Source: an uncultured Actinomycetes bacterium (GTDB lineage: Bacteria; Actinomycetota; Acidimicrobiia; Acidimicrobiales; RAAP-2). Taken from it: a stretch of DNA of 64,000 nucleotides. Positions 29,575 through 38,986 of this stretch are shown here, in pieces (position 1 is the first letter of the stretch; every line of letters begins with the position of its first letter). The notes under the pieces were generated by a model that worked only from the letters and a program-made list of their open reading frames with translations, was not told the DNA's origin and did no database searches. Location: assembly GCA_903825765.1 (NCBI GenBank), contig CAIKBU010000081.1:1-64000 (forward strand), read 5' to 3'. The position numbers were made by a program, and so were the translations under genes.

Positions 29575-30282
29575 TTACTTAACCGTCAACGTGCCGGACA
29601 TGTAGCCCCACGACGACATTGCGTATCCGAACTGACCTTCGCGCGATCCACCGCACGGAAATTCGCAGTTCCACTGGTAAACGCCAGGCGTGCCGACCTT
29701 GAACGAGAACGTGACGACGACCGGCGAACCGTACGTTGCGTCACCTACGGTCTCCGAATTCGTCGACGGGCTCGCCGGCAGCGGCACCGAGACAAACAAA
29801 GGCGATCCGCTGCCGGGAACGCCCCGCAACGTGAAGGTGTGTCCAATGCTCGTCGGGTCGACACTCGACAGGGTCTGGACTGGGGTCGAGTCGCCCTTCT
29901 CAGTCGGAATCATGTACTGAGCAGTGCCACCCGTGGTGCCCCACACCCGACCAAAGAAGGCCTCATTATTCAGCGGTCCACCACTGTCGTACTGGCGGAT
30001 TGTCATTGTGATGACCGATCCAGCCTTCGCAACCAGGTTGTCATTCGAGTACGAGACCCAGTCTGGGTGGGGCCCGCCACCCTTGCCGTGCATGCCCTCG
30101 AGTGAATCGGGGAACGAATCAATCGTCAATGAGCAGTGTCCCGCCTCCCCCACAATGGGTTGGCATATCTTGGCGGACTGATGCGGAGTGGCGCTCGCCA
30201 AAGCGACGCCGGCCAGTGCCAATGCACCCCCTCCGAGCACTACCGATGCGAGTGCTGTGGCAAATGCCTTCGAGCGTTCCAT
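29575..30282 (-). CDS. Secreted cupredoxin/CuA-like protein upstream of ctaC
   Basis: Signal peptide MERSKAFATALASVVLGGGALALAGVALASA; SIGHTFTLRG...GVYQWNCEFPCGGSREGQFGYAMSSWGYMSGTLTVK, a C-x3-C-G arrangement like a degenerate CuA loop. Confidence 0.75.
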   Translation of the reverse strand: MERSKAFATALASVVLGGGALALAGVALASATPHQSAKICQPIVGEAGHCSLTIDSFPDSLEGMHGKGGGPHPDWVSYSNDNLVAKAGSVITMTIRQYDSGGPLNNEAFFGRVWGTTGGTAQYMIPTEKGDSTPVQTLSSVDPTSIGHTFTLRGVPGSGSPLFVSVPLPASPSTNSETVGDATYGSPVVVTFSFKVGTPGVYQWNCEFPCGGSREGQFGYAMSSWGYMSGTLTVK

Positions 30283-30388
30283 GTGTTCCCCCTGTCCCAA
30301 GAGATCGCTCCCCTGATGACGATTGTGTTACTTCTCAAACAAAGTCACTATAGCCAATTTAAGGGTTCCATAAGGTGAGCCTGAAAAA

Positions 30389-30754
30389 ATGTTAGTGGAT
30401 AGCATTAAGTCAGTGAAACCATCATCGTCATCAACATTTCGCATCCATTGTGGGTTGTTCCTGGCCGAGATTCTTTGTGTCCCCGCCTTCCTTTTTGAAC
30501 TCAGTCGGGCGCAGAGCGGAAACACGCTTTCGTGGGCCTACGTGTTCGAATGGCCGATTCTTGGCGGTTACGCCGTTTATATGTGGGCCAAAATGCTCAA
30601 AGAAGAACGAGGTGACGACGCGCGGTCGAGGAGCCGTCGAGCTCACATTGACGTCGACGCGACCCCCGATCCCGAACTTGACGCGTGGAACGCGTACCTG
30701 GCCAAAGTGCACGGCACTGAGGTTCAGGGCGACGTCGAAAACCGCGAAGACTGA
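30389..30754 (+). CDS. Small membrane protein of unknown function
   Basis: MLVDSIKSVKPSSSSTFRIHCGLFLAEILCVPAFLFELSRAQSGNTLSWAYVFEWPILGGYAVYMWAKMLKEERGDD: two hydrophobic segments then an acidic tail. Overlaps the ctaG 3' end by about 31 bp. Confidence 0.65.
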   Translation: MLVDSIKSVKPSSSSTFRIHCGLFLAEILCVPAFLFELSRAQSGNTLSWAYVFEWPILGGYAVYMWAKMLKEERGDDARSRSRRAHIDVDATPDPELDAWNAYLAKVHGTEVQGDVENRED

Positions 30755-31566
30755 CGCTCTAGTGCGGCGAGCAACGAGCCGTCGCGCGCCATAACTCGCC
30801 GCACAATGAGCACGAGACACGGAACGGCCCAGAAGTCACCACACACCCACAAAATTGCTGCGGACAGTTGCTGTTGTTGAAAGGCCACCGCTGGGCTAGG
30901 GCCCATGCCAGGCATCGCGTCCATGGCACTCGTGGGCGCCATGGTGTACCAGGCCGCCTTGGTGAAGATTGACATCGCCATCGCCATCACCAGCATTTCG
31001 AACATTGTCACCGCAATCATGACCAGTTGCCAGCGCAGTCGCGCCTTTGGCCGCTTCGGCCACGCCGGAATGATGAAATGAAAGAAAAAGAGTCCCGACG
31101 CCAGAAACGCCGGCTCCATTAACCAGTCCATCGCCCAACGCCGAGCCATCACGAAATTGAAAATCGATGGCACGTGGGCGCACACCATGACGCCATTCAT
31201 CACTACCGCGGCCACCAAGGGATGACAAAGCCAAGCGGGCGTGCGCCAGTGTCGCAAGTAGTACCGACGCATCACGCTTCGACGCAACGAGACCGGTACA
31301 ACCCAAACTAAGGAGCGTGCGGTCGAGCCACCAATAAGGCCCATTGGTACGAGGAACATGACAATCACGTGGGACATCATGTGATCAGGCAAACTGCTCA
31401 TCCCACGGGCCGCGAAGGGCGACGCGGTCGCGAACCACAGGAGGAGCCACGACCCTACGGAAAGCGACCACTGTGCGTAGGTTCGACGGCGACGCTGGGG
31501 GCGGCGAATCAGTCCCAGCGTTGACACAATGCCACCTGCAATGGCAACGATGCCCAGTGGGGTCAC
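30724..31566 (-). CDS. ctaG: Cytochrome c oxidase assembly factor, CtaG (caa3-type) family
   Basis: WLLLWFATASPFAARGMSSLPDHMMSHVIVMFLVPMGLIGGSTARSL ... HVPSIFNFVMARRWAMDWLMEPAFLASGLFFFHFIIPA. Confidence 0.88.
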   Translation of the reverse strand: MTPLGIVAIAGGIVSTLGLIRRPQRRRRTYAQWSLSVGSWLLLWFATASPFAARGMSSLPDHMMSHVIVMFLVPMGLIGGSTARSLVWVVPVSLRRSVMRRYYLRHWRTPAWLCHPLVAAVVMNGVMVCAHVPSIFNFVMARRWAMDWLMEPAFLASGLFFFHFIIPAWPKRPKARLRWQLVMIAVTMFEMLVMAMAMSIFTKAAWYTMAPTSAMDAMPGMGPSPAVAFQQQQLSAAILWVCGDFWAVPCLVLIVRRVMARDGSLLAALERQSSRFSTSP

Positions 31567-33302
31567 GAACGCAGTCCCGTGGCGTGGAGCAGCTGCAGAA
31601 TCTCGGCTTCATCGGACGTCTGCGTGTAGCGAGCGCCACTCAGGGGATCGTCGGGCATAATCCAGCGCAGTCGACCGTGCGGGTCAATGACAAAGAGATA
31701 GTCAGCGTGGAGGCTCATGACGCCAGTTTTTGCTGGAAGCACGGTCATGCCGTAGGAATTCCACACGGCTTTCAGCTTGGGGAGTGGGCCGGTGGCGAAC
31801 GTAAAGTGCGGCACCGAACTCAATTGATGAGCCGCGACGAAATGACGCACATCACTGAGCGATTCGTGGAGCGGGTTCGCCGCCACCACCACGATGTCGA
31901 GCGGGGCGTTTGCCGGTAGTAATTGACGCATGTGCTTGAGCTGAGCGGCCATGAGGGGGCAATCGGTGTAGCACACTGGATCCAGGAAGGTCAAGATTGT
32001 GTAGCGCCCGCGTTGATGACCGAACGTGAATGGGGCACCGTGTTGGTCGGTCAACGTGAATCCTGGGGCAACATTGTTCACCGATGACGCCAGGCCATTC
32101 GAGGCAACAAAGAACGTCGTTTCGGGTGGTTGCAGCGTTGCCACGGCCATGGTCACCACGGAATAGGCAACCATCGCCAGGGCGAAGGAAGCAGCGACGC
32201 CTCCCGTGAGCGAGCGCAATTCGCGAGGAAGTCGTCGCGGTAACGATGGGTGCGACGTCCACTTCGGGGCGGCGGCGAAGGTCAGTGCGCCGAGGGGAAT
32301 GAGCGAATTCAGGTCAGTGGCGAGTCCACCGAAAATCGCGGCGTCCTGAGCCACGACCCAAAAAAGCACGCTGAACACGATTGTTGACCACACCGGCCAG
32401 TTCAAGTCTCGCTGCGGTGCGAGCCACAGCCCCACTGCCGTGACGAGTAACCACAGAATGACGATGAGGTTTGAACCGCCACCGAGCGTCCCCGCGACGG
32501 TGCCACCGTGCAAGGCGAGCGACGCAATCCAGTGAGGTTGCGCCACTTGGGTCATGTTCTGCGTCATCTGGGTAAGCGCGTTGCCATTACCACCGTGCCA
32601 GAACCCATCCGAGGGCAGACACTGTCGCAAGGCACCAAGTGCCAGGATCACACTCACCGTACGAAGCGTGACCCGAGAAAATGCGGCCGACCAGACCCGT
32701 GGCGAAACGGCGAGCCATCCACCGGCGATGACGTAAAACAATGTCGCACCCGGCCATCCAAACAGAATCGACCCAGAGGATGAAAAGAGGCCACCCGCGC
32801 CGTTGCCGAACAGCCAAATCGTGGCTGCCCATGCCGCCGAAACCGCGGCAATCCAGCGTCCCAGAACGTTGTTGGAGAGGAGGAGGCAGAGGCCAATACC
32901 CACCTGTATCCACGCCGCCCCCACCGCGAATACCAAAGGGTGCTCATTCCACATGGTGATACCCGATTGCATCATGGCGTGGAGCCACAGCGGCGCCCCG
33001 TCCATCGCGGGAGCCACCACGTCATTACCGAGTCCCAGTGGCATGGCTGGTTGAAACTGCAGGACGCCATCAATCAGCCAAATGAGCCCAAAGGCGTAGC
33101 GCAAGTAACTGCGGCTTCGCGGTTCGAAGACGCCGGTCTGCGACAAATTAAAGGTGCGCAACCGACCGGAGAGCAATGACGCCAGCAACAGCAGCATGCC
33201 GAGCGCCACAAAAAGAGCGACGGACCGAACAAACAGCTGGTGATGAAACAGCGCCACGACAATCTCATTCGTTAGAACGATATGACCGTGATTCATCACC
33301 AT
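31563..33302 (-). CDS. Polytopic membrane domain fused to a C-terminal SCO1/SenC domain
   Basis: About 400 aa of hydrophobic helices, then SCO1-like VAPGFTLTDQHGAPFTFGHQRGRYTILTFLDPVCYTDCPLMAAQLKHMRQLL...VMSLHADYLFVIDPHGRLRWIMPDDP (CxxxC plus His). Confidence 0.88.
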   Translation of the reverse strand: MVMNHGHIVLTNEIVVALFHHQLFVRSVALFVALGMLLLLASLLSGRLRTFNLSQTGVFEPRSRSYLRYAFGLIWLIDGVLQFQPAMPLGLGNDVVAPAMDGAPLWLHAMMQSGITMWNEHPLVFAVGAAWIQVGIGLCLLLSNNVLGRWIAAVSAAWAATIWLFGNGAGGLFSSSGSILFGWPGATLFYVIAGGWLAVSPRVWSAAFSRVTLRTVSVILALGALRQCLPSDGFWHGGNGNALTQMTQNMTQVAQPHWIASLALHGGTVAGTLGGGSNLIVILWLLVTAVGLWLAPQRDLNWPVWSTIVFSVLFWVVAQDAAIFGGLATDLNSLIPLGALTFAAAPKWTSHPSLPRRLPRELRSLTGGVAASFALAMVAYSVVTMAVATLQPPETTFFVASNGLASSVNNVAPGFTLTDQHGAPFTFGHQRGRYTILTFLDPVCYTDCPLMAAQLKHMRQLLPANAPLDIVVVAANPLHESLSDVRHFVAAHQLSSVPHFTFATGPLPKLKAVWNSYGMTVLPAKTGVMSLHADYLFVIDPHGRLRWIMPDDPLSGARYTQTSDEAEILQLLHATGLRS

Positions 33303-33310
33303 GGCAACAC

Positions 33311-33712
33311 CTAACTTCCGAGTTCGTCGGCAATTGCCGTCATCACACCATTGACAAAATAGGGGGCTTCATCGCCCGAATAGGTCTTCGCTATTTCAAC
33401 AGCTTCGTCCAATATAACGGCGCGGGGTGGCGCATCTTCCATCAGCAACTCCCCTACCGCCATTTCCATAACCAGCCGGTCAATAAGTGCAATGCGCTCG
33501 AGGGGCCAGTCAATTGAGTGGGCACTGATTAATTGGTGCGCTCGCTCACGGCGAAGCAACGCGGCATTTACGAGGGCGACGGTGTAGGGATCAGGTGCCA
33601 CATGGAGATCGAGCAGAATCGTGGTGACTGGTCGCTCTTTTATCGCCGCTTCGTAGAGCAGTTCGAGGGCTCGTTCGCGCGCGAGGTGACGCTGGACGCC
33701 GAATTCGCTCAC
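33311..33712 (-). CDS. nusB: Transcription antitermination protein NusB
   Basis: HLARERALELLYEAAIKERP...WPLERIALIDRLVMEMAVGELLMEDAPPRAVILDEAVEIAKTYSGDEAPYFVNGVM; directly downstream of efp. Confidence 0.95.
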   Translation of the reverse strand: MSEFGVQRHLARERALELLYEAAIKERPVTTILLDLHVAPDPYTVALVNAALLRRERAHQLISAHSIDWPLERIALIDRLVMEMAVGELLMEDAPPRAVILDEAVEIAKTYSGDEAPYFVNGVMTAIADELGS

Positions 33713-34275
33713 TAGGCGCGAGTCATGTACTCGCCGGTGCGAGTATCGACCTTGATGACTTCATCGGGACCTACGAAGAGTGGCACTTGGACGATGAAGC
33801 CCGTTTCGAGGGTGGCGGGCTTGCGAGCGCCAGACACGCGGTCGCCCTGAATGCCGGGTTCAGTTTCAGCAATGCGCAGCTCGACCGACGCGGGCAACTC
33901 CACGCCAATAACTTCACCCTGAAACTGAATGATCATGGCCTTGCCGGTTTCCTTCAGGAAATTTGCGGCGTCACCCAGACTCTTCGACGACACGGGAATC
34001 TGATCAAAGGTGTCCTGGTCCATGAAGATGTACTCATCGCCATCGCGGTACAGGTACTGGGTGTCCATCTTGTCGATGATGGCCTGCTCCATCTTTTCGC
34101 CCGAGTTGTAGGTGCGCTCAATGACGGCGCCGGTCCGAGCATTGCGCAGCTTCGTCCGCACGAACGCACCACCCTTGCCGGGCTTGACGTGCTGGAAGTC
34201 AATGACCGTAAAGAGGCCTTCGTCGATCTTGAGCGTGATGCCGTTCTTGATGTCTGACGTGTTGATGGAAGCCAT
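33712..34275 (-). CDS. efp: Elongation factor P
   Basis: INTSDIKNGITLKIDEGLFTVIDFQHVKPGKGGAFVRTKLRNARTGAVIERTYNSGEKMEQA. Confidence 0.98.
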   Translation of the reverse strand: MASINTSDIKNGITLKIDEGLFTVIDFQHVKPGKGGAFVRTKLRNARTGAVIERTYNSGEKMEQAIIDKMDTQYLYRDGDEYIFMDQDTFDQIPVSSKSLGDAANFLKETGKAMIIQFQGEVIGVELPASVELRIAETEPGIQGDRVSGARKPATLETGFIVQVPLFVGPDEVIKVDTRTGEYMTRA

Positions 34276-34344
34276 GAGGCTCAGTCCCTTTCGTGCGAGT
34301 TGCGCCCCACAGTCTACGCAACGCCTGCGTGGCGCGACGACAGG

Positions 34345-34779
34345 TCAGGCGAGGAGTGCGGCCACGGCCCGCACCGCGAGTTCGTAGCTGAGTCCACCGA
34401 ACCCGGCAATTGAACCACTCACCACCGACGCCAGGGTGCTCACGTGGCGGTAGGGCTCACGGGCGGCGGGGTTGGAGAGATGGACCTCGACCGACGGGCC
34501 GTCAAAAATCGCCAGTGCATCACTTAACGCCCACGAGGTGTGCGTCAGCGCGCCCGCATTGAAAATGATGCCCGCTGCGGAACCGCGGGCCTTGTGTAGC
34601 GCTTCAATCAGGACACTTTCGTCATTTGACTGAAGGTGACGGATGGTCAGTCCGAACTCTGCGGCGACGTGACTGGCGCGCTCGATGTGCTGCCCCAGTG
34701 TCTGGGTTCCGTAAATTTCGGGACTTCGGATACCGAGCTGATCCAAGTTGGGGCCGGACAACACTAAAAGTTCACTCAT
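34345..34779 (-). CDS. aroQ: 3-dehydroquinate dehydratase, type II
   Basis: LVLSGPNLDQLGIRSPEIYGTQTL; IIFNAGALTHTSWALSDALAIFDGPSVEVHLSNPAAREPYRHVS. Confidence 0.97.
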   Translation of the reverse strand: MSELLVLSGPNLDQLGIRSPEIYGTQTLGQHIERASHVAAEFGLTIRHLQSNDESVLIEALHKARGSAAGIIFNAGALTHTSWALSDALAIFDGPSVEVHLSNPAAREPYRHVSTLASVVSGSIAGFGGLSYELAVRAVAALLA

Positions 34780-35828
34780 CGAACCTCCTCTTCATACCTA
34801 CGGTACGCCGCTCGAACATCATCGGCGTCGACGGTGACGGAGCCAAATCCGTCGGGACCGGGCAACACGAATACCAGATTGTGGTGGGCTTTCTTGTCGC
34901 GCGCCATGACCTCGAGCACTTCCTCAACGTCGAAAGCCACGGGCGGGCGGATGGCGAGACCGAAGTGGGCCACGACAGCGTCACTGTAGCGAACATACGA
35001 TTCGTCCACGCGACCCAAGTCACGAGCGAGGCGTGCGGCAAACGCCAGGCCACAGGCCACCGCCTCACCATGGCGAAGCAAGTCGTCATCGTGCGCCAAG
35101 GCCAATCGTTCAATGGCGTGTCCCAATGTGTGCCCGTAGTTCAAGAGAGCGCGTTCACCGGTGCGTTCAAACTCGTCTCGCGCGACAATGGTGGCCTTTA
35201 GCGCCACCGCCATAGCAACGAAGTCTTCGACGGACGCAGTGTCGAGTTCCTCGAGTGGTCGTTGCTCGAGTAACCAGCATTTCGCGACCTCACCGAAGCC
35301 CCCGCGACGTTCCCGTTCGGAGAGCGTGGTGAGCATTTCGAGGTCGCAGATCACCGCTCGGGGTTGATGAAATGCACCGACGAGGTTCTTCCCCGCCGGG
35401 ACGTTCACCGCTGTCTTGCCCCCAATGGCGGCGTCAACCTGGCCAGCTACCGTTGTTGAAACGTGCACCACCGCCACCCCACGAAGGTAGACCGCGGCGA
35501 TAAAACCGGCCACGTCAGTCGTGGCTCCGCCACCGACTGCCACAATGACGTCGTGGCGCGACACCGTCGCTCTGGCGAGGTCATCGCAGACCCGAGCCAC
35601 GACCGCCATGTCCTTCGCAGCCTCGCCTTCGGGCACCTCGATCACCAGTGACGCCAGCGGCACCGTGAGATCCCACCAGGGCTGCTTTCGTAGTGAGGGT
35701 GTCGTGATGAACACCGCCACTTTGGCGCGCGGCGCGGCGGCGGCGACAACCGTGGCCAGCTCTCGACGGGCACCGGCGCCGATGTGGACGTTGTAGGGCG
35801 CATCGCTGAGGGCAACGGTAATGATCAT
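34776..35828 (-). CDS. aroB: 3-dehydroquinate synthase
   Basis: VAVGGGATTDVAGFIAAVYLRGVAVVHVSTTVAGQVDAAIGGKTAVNVPAGKNLVGAFHQPRAV; LNYGHTLGHAIE. Confidence 0.98.
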   Translation of the reverse strand: MIITVALSDAPYNVHIGAGARRELATVVAAAAPRAKVAVFITTPSLRKQPWWDLTVPLASLVIEVPEGEAAKDMAVVARVCDDLARATVSRHDVIVAVGGGATTDVAGFIAAVYLRGVAVVHVSTTVAGQVDAAIGGKTAVNVPAGKNLVGAFHQPRAVICDLEMLTTLSERERRGGFGEVAKCWLLEQRPLEELDTASVEDFVAMAVALKATIVARDEFERTGERALLNYGHTLGHAIERLALAHDDDLLRHGEAVACGLAFAARLARDLGRVDESYVRYSDAVVAHFGLAIRPPVAFDVEEVLEVMARDKKAHHNLVFVLPGPDGFGSVTVDADDVRAAYRRYEEEVR

Positions 35829-36322
35829 GTCCTGAGGCCTTCCTGCGACAAAATCGCCTCGACAATGTCGCGCAGTTCGCCCGAGGAGTCAATACGAACG
35901 CTGGCCACCTCTCGGTACCACGGGGATCGCTCCGCGCGCAGGGCGGCTAGGCGCTCCGCGGGCTGGTCCCCGAGGAGGGGGCGGTCGCCACCTCCGAGGC
36001 GTTCGAGCACGATGTCGTCAGGAGAGTCGAGCCACACGGTACGTTCGCCCACGAGCAAGGAACGGGCCCGTGCCGTGGTGACAATGCCGCCGCCAGTACT
36101 GACGATGACGTCTTCACTGAGCACCGAGGCGAGGCACTCGGCCTCCAAGGAACGAAAGAGCACTTCACCCCTCGTTCGCAAGACCTCTTGCACCGTGGCG
36201 CCTTCACGTTCAAAAAAGACCGTGTCCGTGTCGCGAACGTCGCAGCCCAACGCACGTCCGAGCTCTTGCGCCACCGTCGTCTTGCCCACCCCGGGCAATC
36301 CCACGAGGACCAGGCGCGCCAT
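35825..36322 (-). CDS. aroK: Shikimate kinase
   Basis: MARLVLVGLPGVGKTTVAQELGRALGCDVRDTDTVF; VSTGGGIV. Confidence 0.96.
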   Translation of the reverse strand: MARLVLVGLPGVGKTTVAQELGRALGCDVRDTDTVFFEREGATVQEVLRTRGEVLFRSLEAECLASVLSEDVIVSTGGGIVTTARARSLLVGERTVWLDSPDDIVLERLGGGDRPLLGDQPAERLAALRAERSPWYREVASVRIDSSGELRDIVEAILSQEGLRT

Positions 36323-36324
36323 TA

Positions 36325-37515
36325 TTACGCCGGCCGTGCCGCTGACGAGGTGGAACCAAGCGTGGCGATGTAGGAGTCGTGGTTGCGCACAAACTCTTCG
36401 AGCGAGTCACCACCGAATTTTCGTAGGGCTTCATTCGCCAGCACGAGCGACAGCATGGCCTCCGTGACGACACCGAGAGCGGGCACCGCCGTGACGTCGG
36501 TGCGCTCCTTGAATGACACCGTCGACTCACCCGTCGCGACATCGACGGTTTCGAGTACTGGGCGATTAAGCGTGGCCAAGGGCTTCATGGCCACTTTGGC
36601 AATCAATGGTGCTCCCGAGGTCATGCCACCTTCGAGTCCTCCGGCGTGGTCGCTGCGACGCACGAACCCACCCGAGCGTGTCTCATCGCTATCGCGGGCA
36701 ATCGCGTCGTGCGCCTGCGACCCGCGCTGCGCCGCCTGCGCCATACCATCACCAATCTCGACGGCCTTCACGGCCTGAATACTCATGAGGGCACCGGCGA
36801 TGAGACCGTCGAGCTTTCGGTCCCAGTGAACGTGGCTGCCCAGTCCAACGGGCACCCCGTAGGCAATAACTTCCACGATGCCACCGAGGGAGTCCCCCTC
36901 TTTGGCCGCGGCCTTGATTTCTTCAATCATCGCTGCGGCGCTGGCCTCGTCGAAGCAACGCACTTCCGATTCATCAATGGCGGCAAACTCGGTGGCACTG
37001 GGTCGAACACCAGTGGGTACCGCCGCCCCGCCGATGCGCACCACGTGTGAGCCAATCGTGACCCCGAGGTGCGACAACAGCGCACGGGCGAGGGCGCCGG
37101 CAACCACGCGGGCCGCCGTTTCTCGGGCACTCGCGCGTTCTAAAACGTCACGTGCGTCGTCAAAGGCGTACTTTTGCATGCCCACTAAGTCCGCGTGGCC
37201 GGGGCGGGGCGTCGTCAACTTGTCACTGGGCGTGCCGGGGGCAGCAGACATCTCCTGCTCCCACTTCGGCCACTCCGAGTTCAAAATCTCGATCGCCACG
37301 GGAGAGCCCAGTGTCCGACCGTGGCGGATACCACCGGTCAGTCGCAATACGTCACGCTCGAAGCGCATGCGGGGGCCGCGACCGTAGCCAAGTCGGCGAC
37401 GAGCGAGTTGGTCGGCGAGCATGTCCTCGGTAATTGGAAGGCCGGCGGGTAGACCTTCGACGATGACGGTAAGCGATGGTCCGTGGCTTTCGCCAGCGGT
37501 AAGAAAGCGCAGCAT
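36325..37515 (-). CDS. aroC: Chorismate synthase
   Basis: MLRFLTAGESHGPSLTVIVEGLPAGL; RRLGYGRGPRMRFERDVLRLTGGIRHGRTLGSP; RSDHAGGLEGGMTSGAPL. Confidence 0.98.
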   Translation of the reverse strand: MLRFLTAGESHGPSLTVIVEGLPAGLPITEDMLADQLARRRLGYGRGPRMRFERDVLRLTGGIRHGRTLGSPVAIEILNSEWPKWEQEMSAAPGTPSDKLTTPRPGHADLVGMQKYAFDDARDVLERASARETAARVVAGALARALLSHLGVTIGSHVVRIGGAAVPTGVRPSATEFAAIDESEVRCFDEASAAAMIEEIKAAAKEGDSLGGIVEVIAYGVPVGLGSHVHWDRKLDGLIAGALMSIQAVKAVEIGDGMAQAAQRGSQAHDAIARDSDETRSGGFVRRSDHAGGLEGGMTSGAPLIAKVAMKPLATLNRPVLETVDVATGESTVSFKERTDVTAVPALGVVTEAMLSLVLANEALRKFGGDSLEEFVRNHDSYIATLGSTSSAARPA

Positions 37516-37551
37516 CATTAAATTCTAGACGCTGACGATTTCTAACTATGC

Positions 37552-38199
37552 CTAGTTCGCGTCGGCGTAAAAAGGATTGACGCCCGAGGCGTGGTCGGTG
37601 ACGTCACGCACGTCGGTGAGTTCAGGAATCGCGCCACGCAAGGCCGTCTCAATTCCCTGCGACAACGTCATTCGGCTCATCGCACAGCCCTGGCAACCAC
37701 CCGACATCTTGATGTACGCCACCTTCGACACGTCGTCCATGGCCACCAGGTCGGCCCGGCCGCCGTGTGAGGCAATCGAGGGGTTGACTTGTTCGTCGAG
37801 CACGCTCACCGCTAACTGCGCCAGCGCCGATTCAATGCCGAGGGCCAAGATCTCGGCGGGCACGCCAGGGTTGGACTCCTCGGGAGTCGGGTGGTTCGGG
37901 TTCACCAGCACCAGACCACCACCACCATCGGCCGCGAACTCGAGTCGGCTTCCACGCAGGCGGTGCACGCTGGCTTCGGGAATCACAATGGTGACGTCGC
38001 CGTCACGACCGATGGCGGCCCCTTCGGGCGCGTCACTGATGTCGGAGAAGTAGAGGTCGTAGGCGTAGCCATTCCCCTGCGTACCGGTGACTTCAATGTA
38101 GAGACCAAGTCCCTCGCTCGCGGCTTCGCCCGCCATGGCGTCCAACACGACGTTGCGTGCCTCGTCAGTAAGTGTCAACACGTCGAAAGAAGTAGTCAT
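37552..38199 (-). CDS. nfuA: NfuA-type Fe-S biogenesis protein (HesB-like N-domain + NifU-like C-domain)
   Basis: N-term LTDEARNVVLDAMAGE...; C-term VAYIKMSGGCQGCAMSRMTLSQGIETALRGAIPEL with CxxC. Confidence 0.88.
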   Translation of the reverse strand: MTTSFDVLTLTDEARNVVLDAMAGEAASEGLGLYIEVTGTQGNGYAYDLYFSDISDAPEGAAIGRDGDVTIVIPEASVHRLRGSRLEFAADGGGGLVLVNPNHPTPEESNPGVPAEILALGIESALAQLAVSVLDEQVNPSIASHGGRADLVAMDDVSKVAYIKMSGGCQGCAMSRMTLSQGIETALRGAIPELTDVRDVTDHASGVNPFYADAN

Positions 38200-38250
38200 A
38201 GAACTATTCTAAGGGTGCGCCACCACGGTGGCACCAACTAAGTTCGTGCG

Positions 38251-38982
38251 GTGACGCAGAGCCCGACCAGTAGCCACGAATGGTTGACCTTCCTCGACCC
38301 AGTCGCCGAGACGACGTGGTTCGTTGACATTACCTTCTTAGTCAGTAACTGGTCCTGCATCTTTGGCAATGGCTGCCAGGGCGTGTTGACCGGCGCCGCA
38401 CCCGAACTGGTCCAGGGGTGTTGCAGCTACGGCGCACACTTCACCGACGAGGATGATCGCCAGCGAGTCGAACTCGCCGCAACCCGACTCACCGCCGACC
38501 AATGGCAGTTCAAGAACAAGGGCCGCAGCGGAACGACCCGAACAACGAAGAGTGGCGAACTCGTCACCAAATTGGTCCAAGACGCCTGTATTTTCCTCAA
38601 TCGTCCCGACTTTCACCGCGGGGCCGGTTGTGCCTTGCACGTCCTGGCCCTCGACAGCGGCGAAAGCTACATTCCCCTGAAACCCGACGTCTGCTGGCAG
38701 GTACCGCTTCGAAAAGAGGAGATCACGCTCGCGAGTGGTGACACCTTGATGCGCATTGCTCAATGGAATCGGAGCGACTGGGGTAGCGGCGGGAGTGAAT
38801 TCCACTGGTGGTGCACGCAAGACGACGGTGCCTTTTCCGGAAAAGACCGCGTGGTGGACACGTTGAAGGAAGAGCTCATCGCTCTTATGAATCCTTGGGC
38901 GTACGAGCAAGTGCTCGACTACTGCAATGGACGACGTCGCAAGGCAACGGCCGTGGCCCACCCCGTACTACGCCGCCGCTGA
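38251..38982 (+). CDS. Cysteine-rich protein of unknown function
   Basis: 243-aa ORF with nine Cys (NWSCIFGNGCQG, QGCCSYGAHF, DACIFL, GAGCALHVLALDSG, DVCWQV, WWCTQDDG, DYCNGRR). Coding-like composition; opposite frames uninformative. Confidence 0.75.
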   Translation: MTQSPTSSHEWLTFLDPVAETTWFVDITFLVSNWSCIFGNGCQGVLTGAAPELVQGCCSYGAHFTDEDDRQRVELAATRLTADQWQFKNKGRSGTTRTTKSGELVTKLVQDACIFLNRPDFHRGAGCALHVLALDSGESYIPLKPDVCWQVPLRKEEITLASGDTLMRIAQWNRSDWGSGGSEFHWWCTQDDGAFSGKDRVVDTLKEELIALMNPWAYEQVLDYCNGRRRKATAVAHPVLRRR

Positions 38983-38986
38983 GGAC

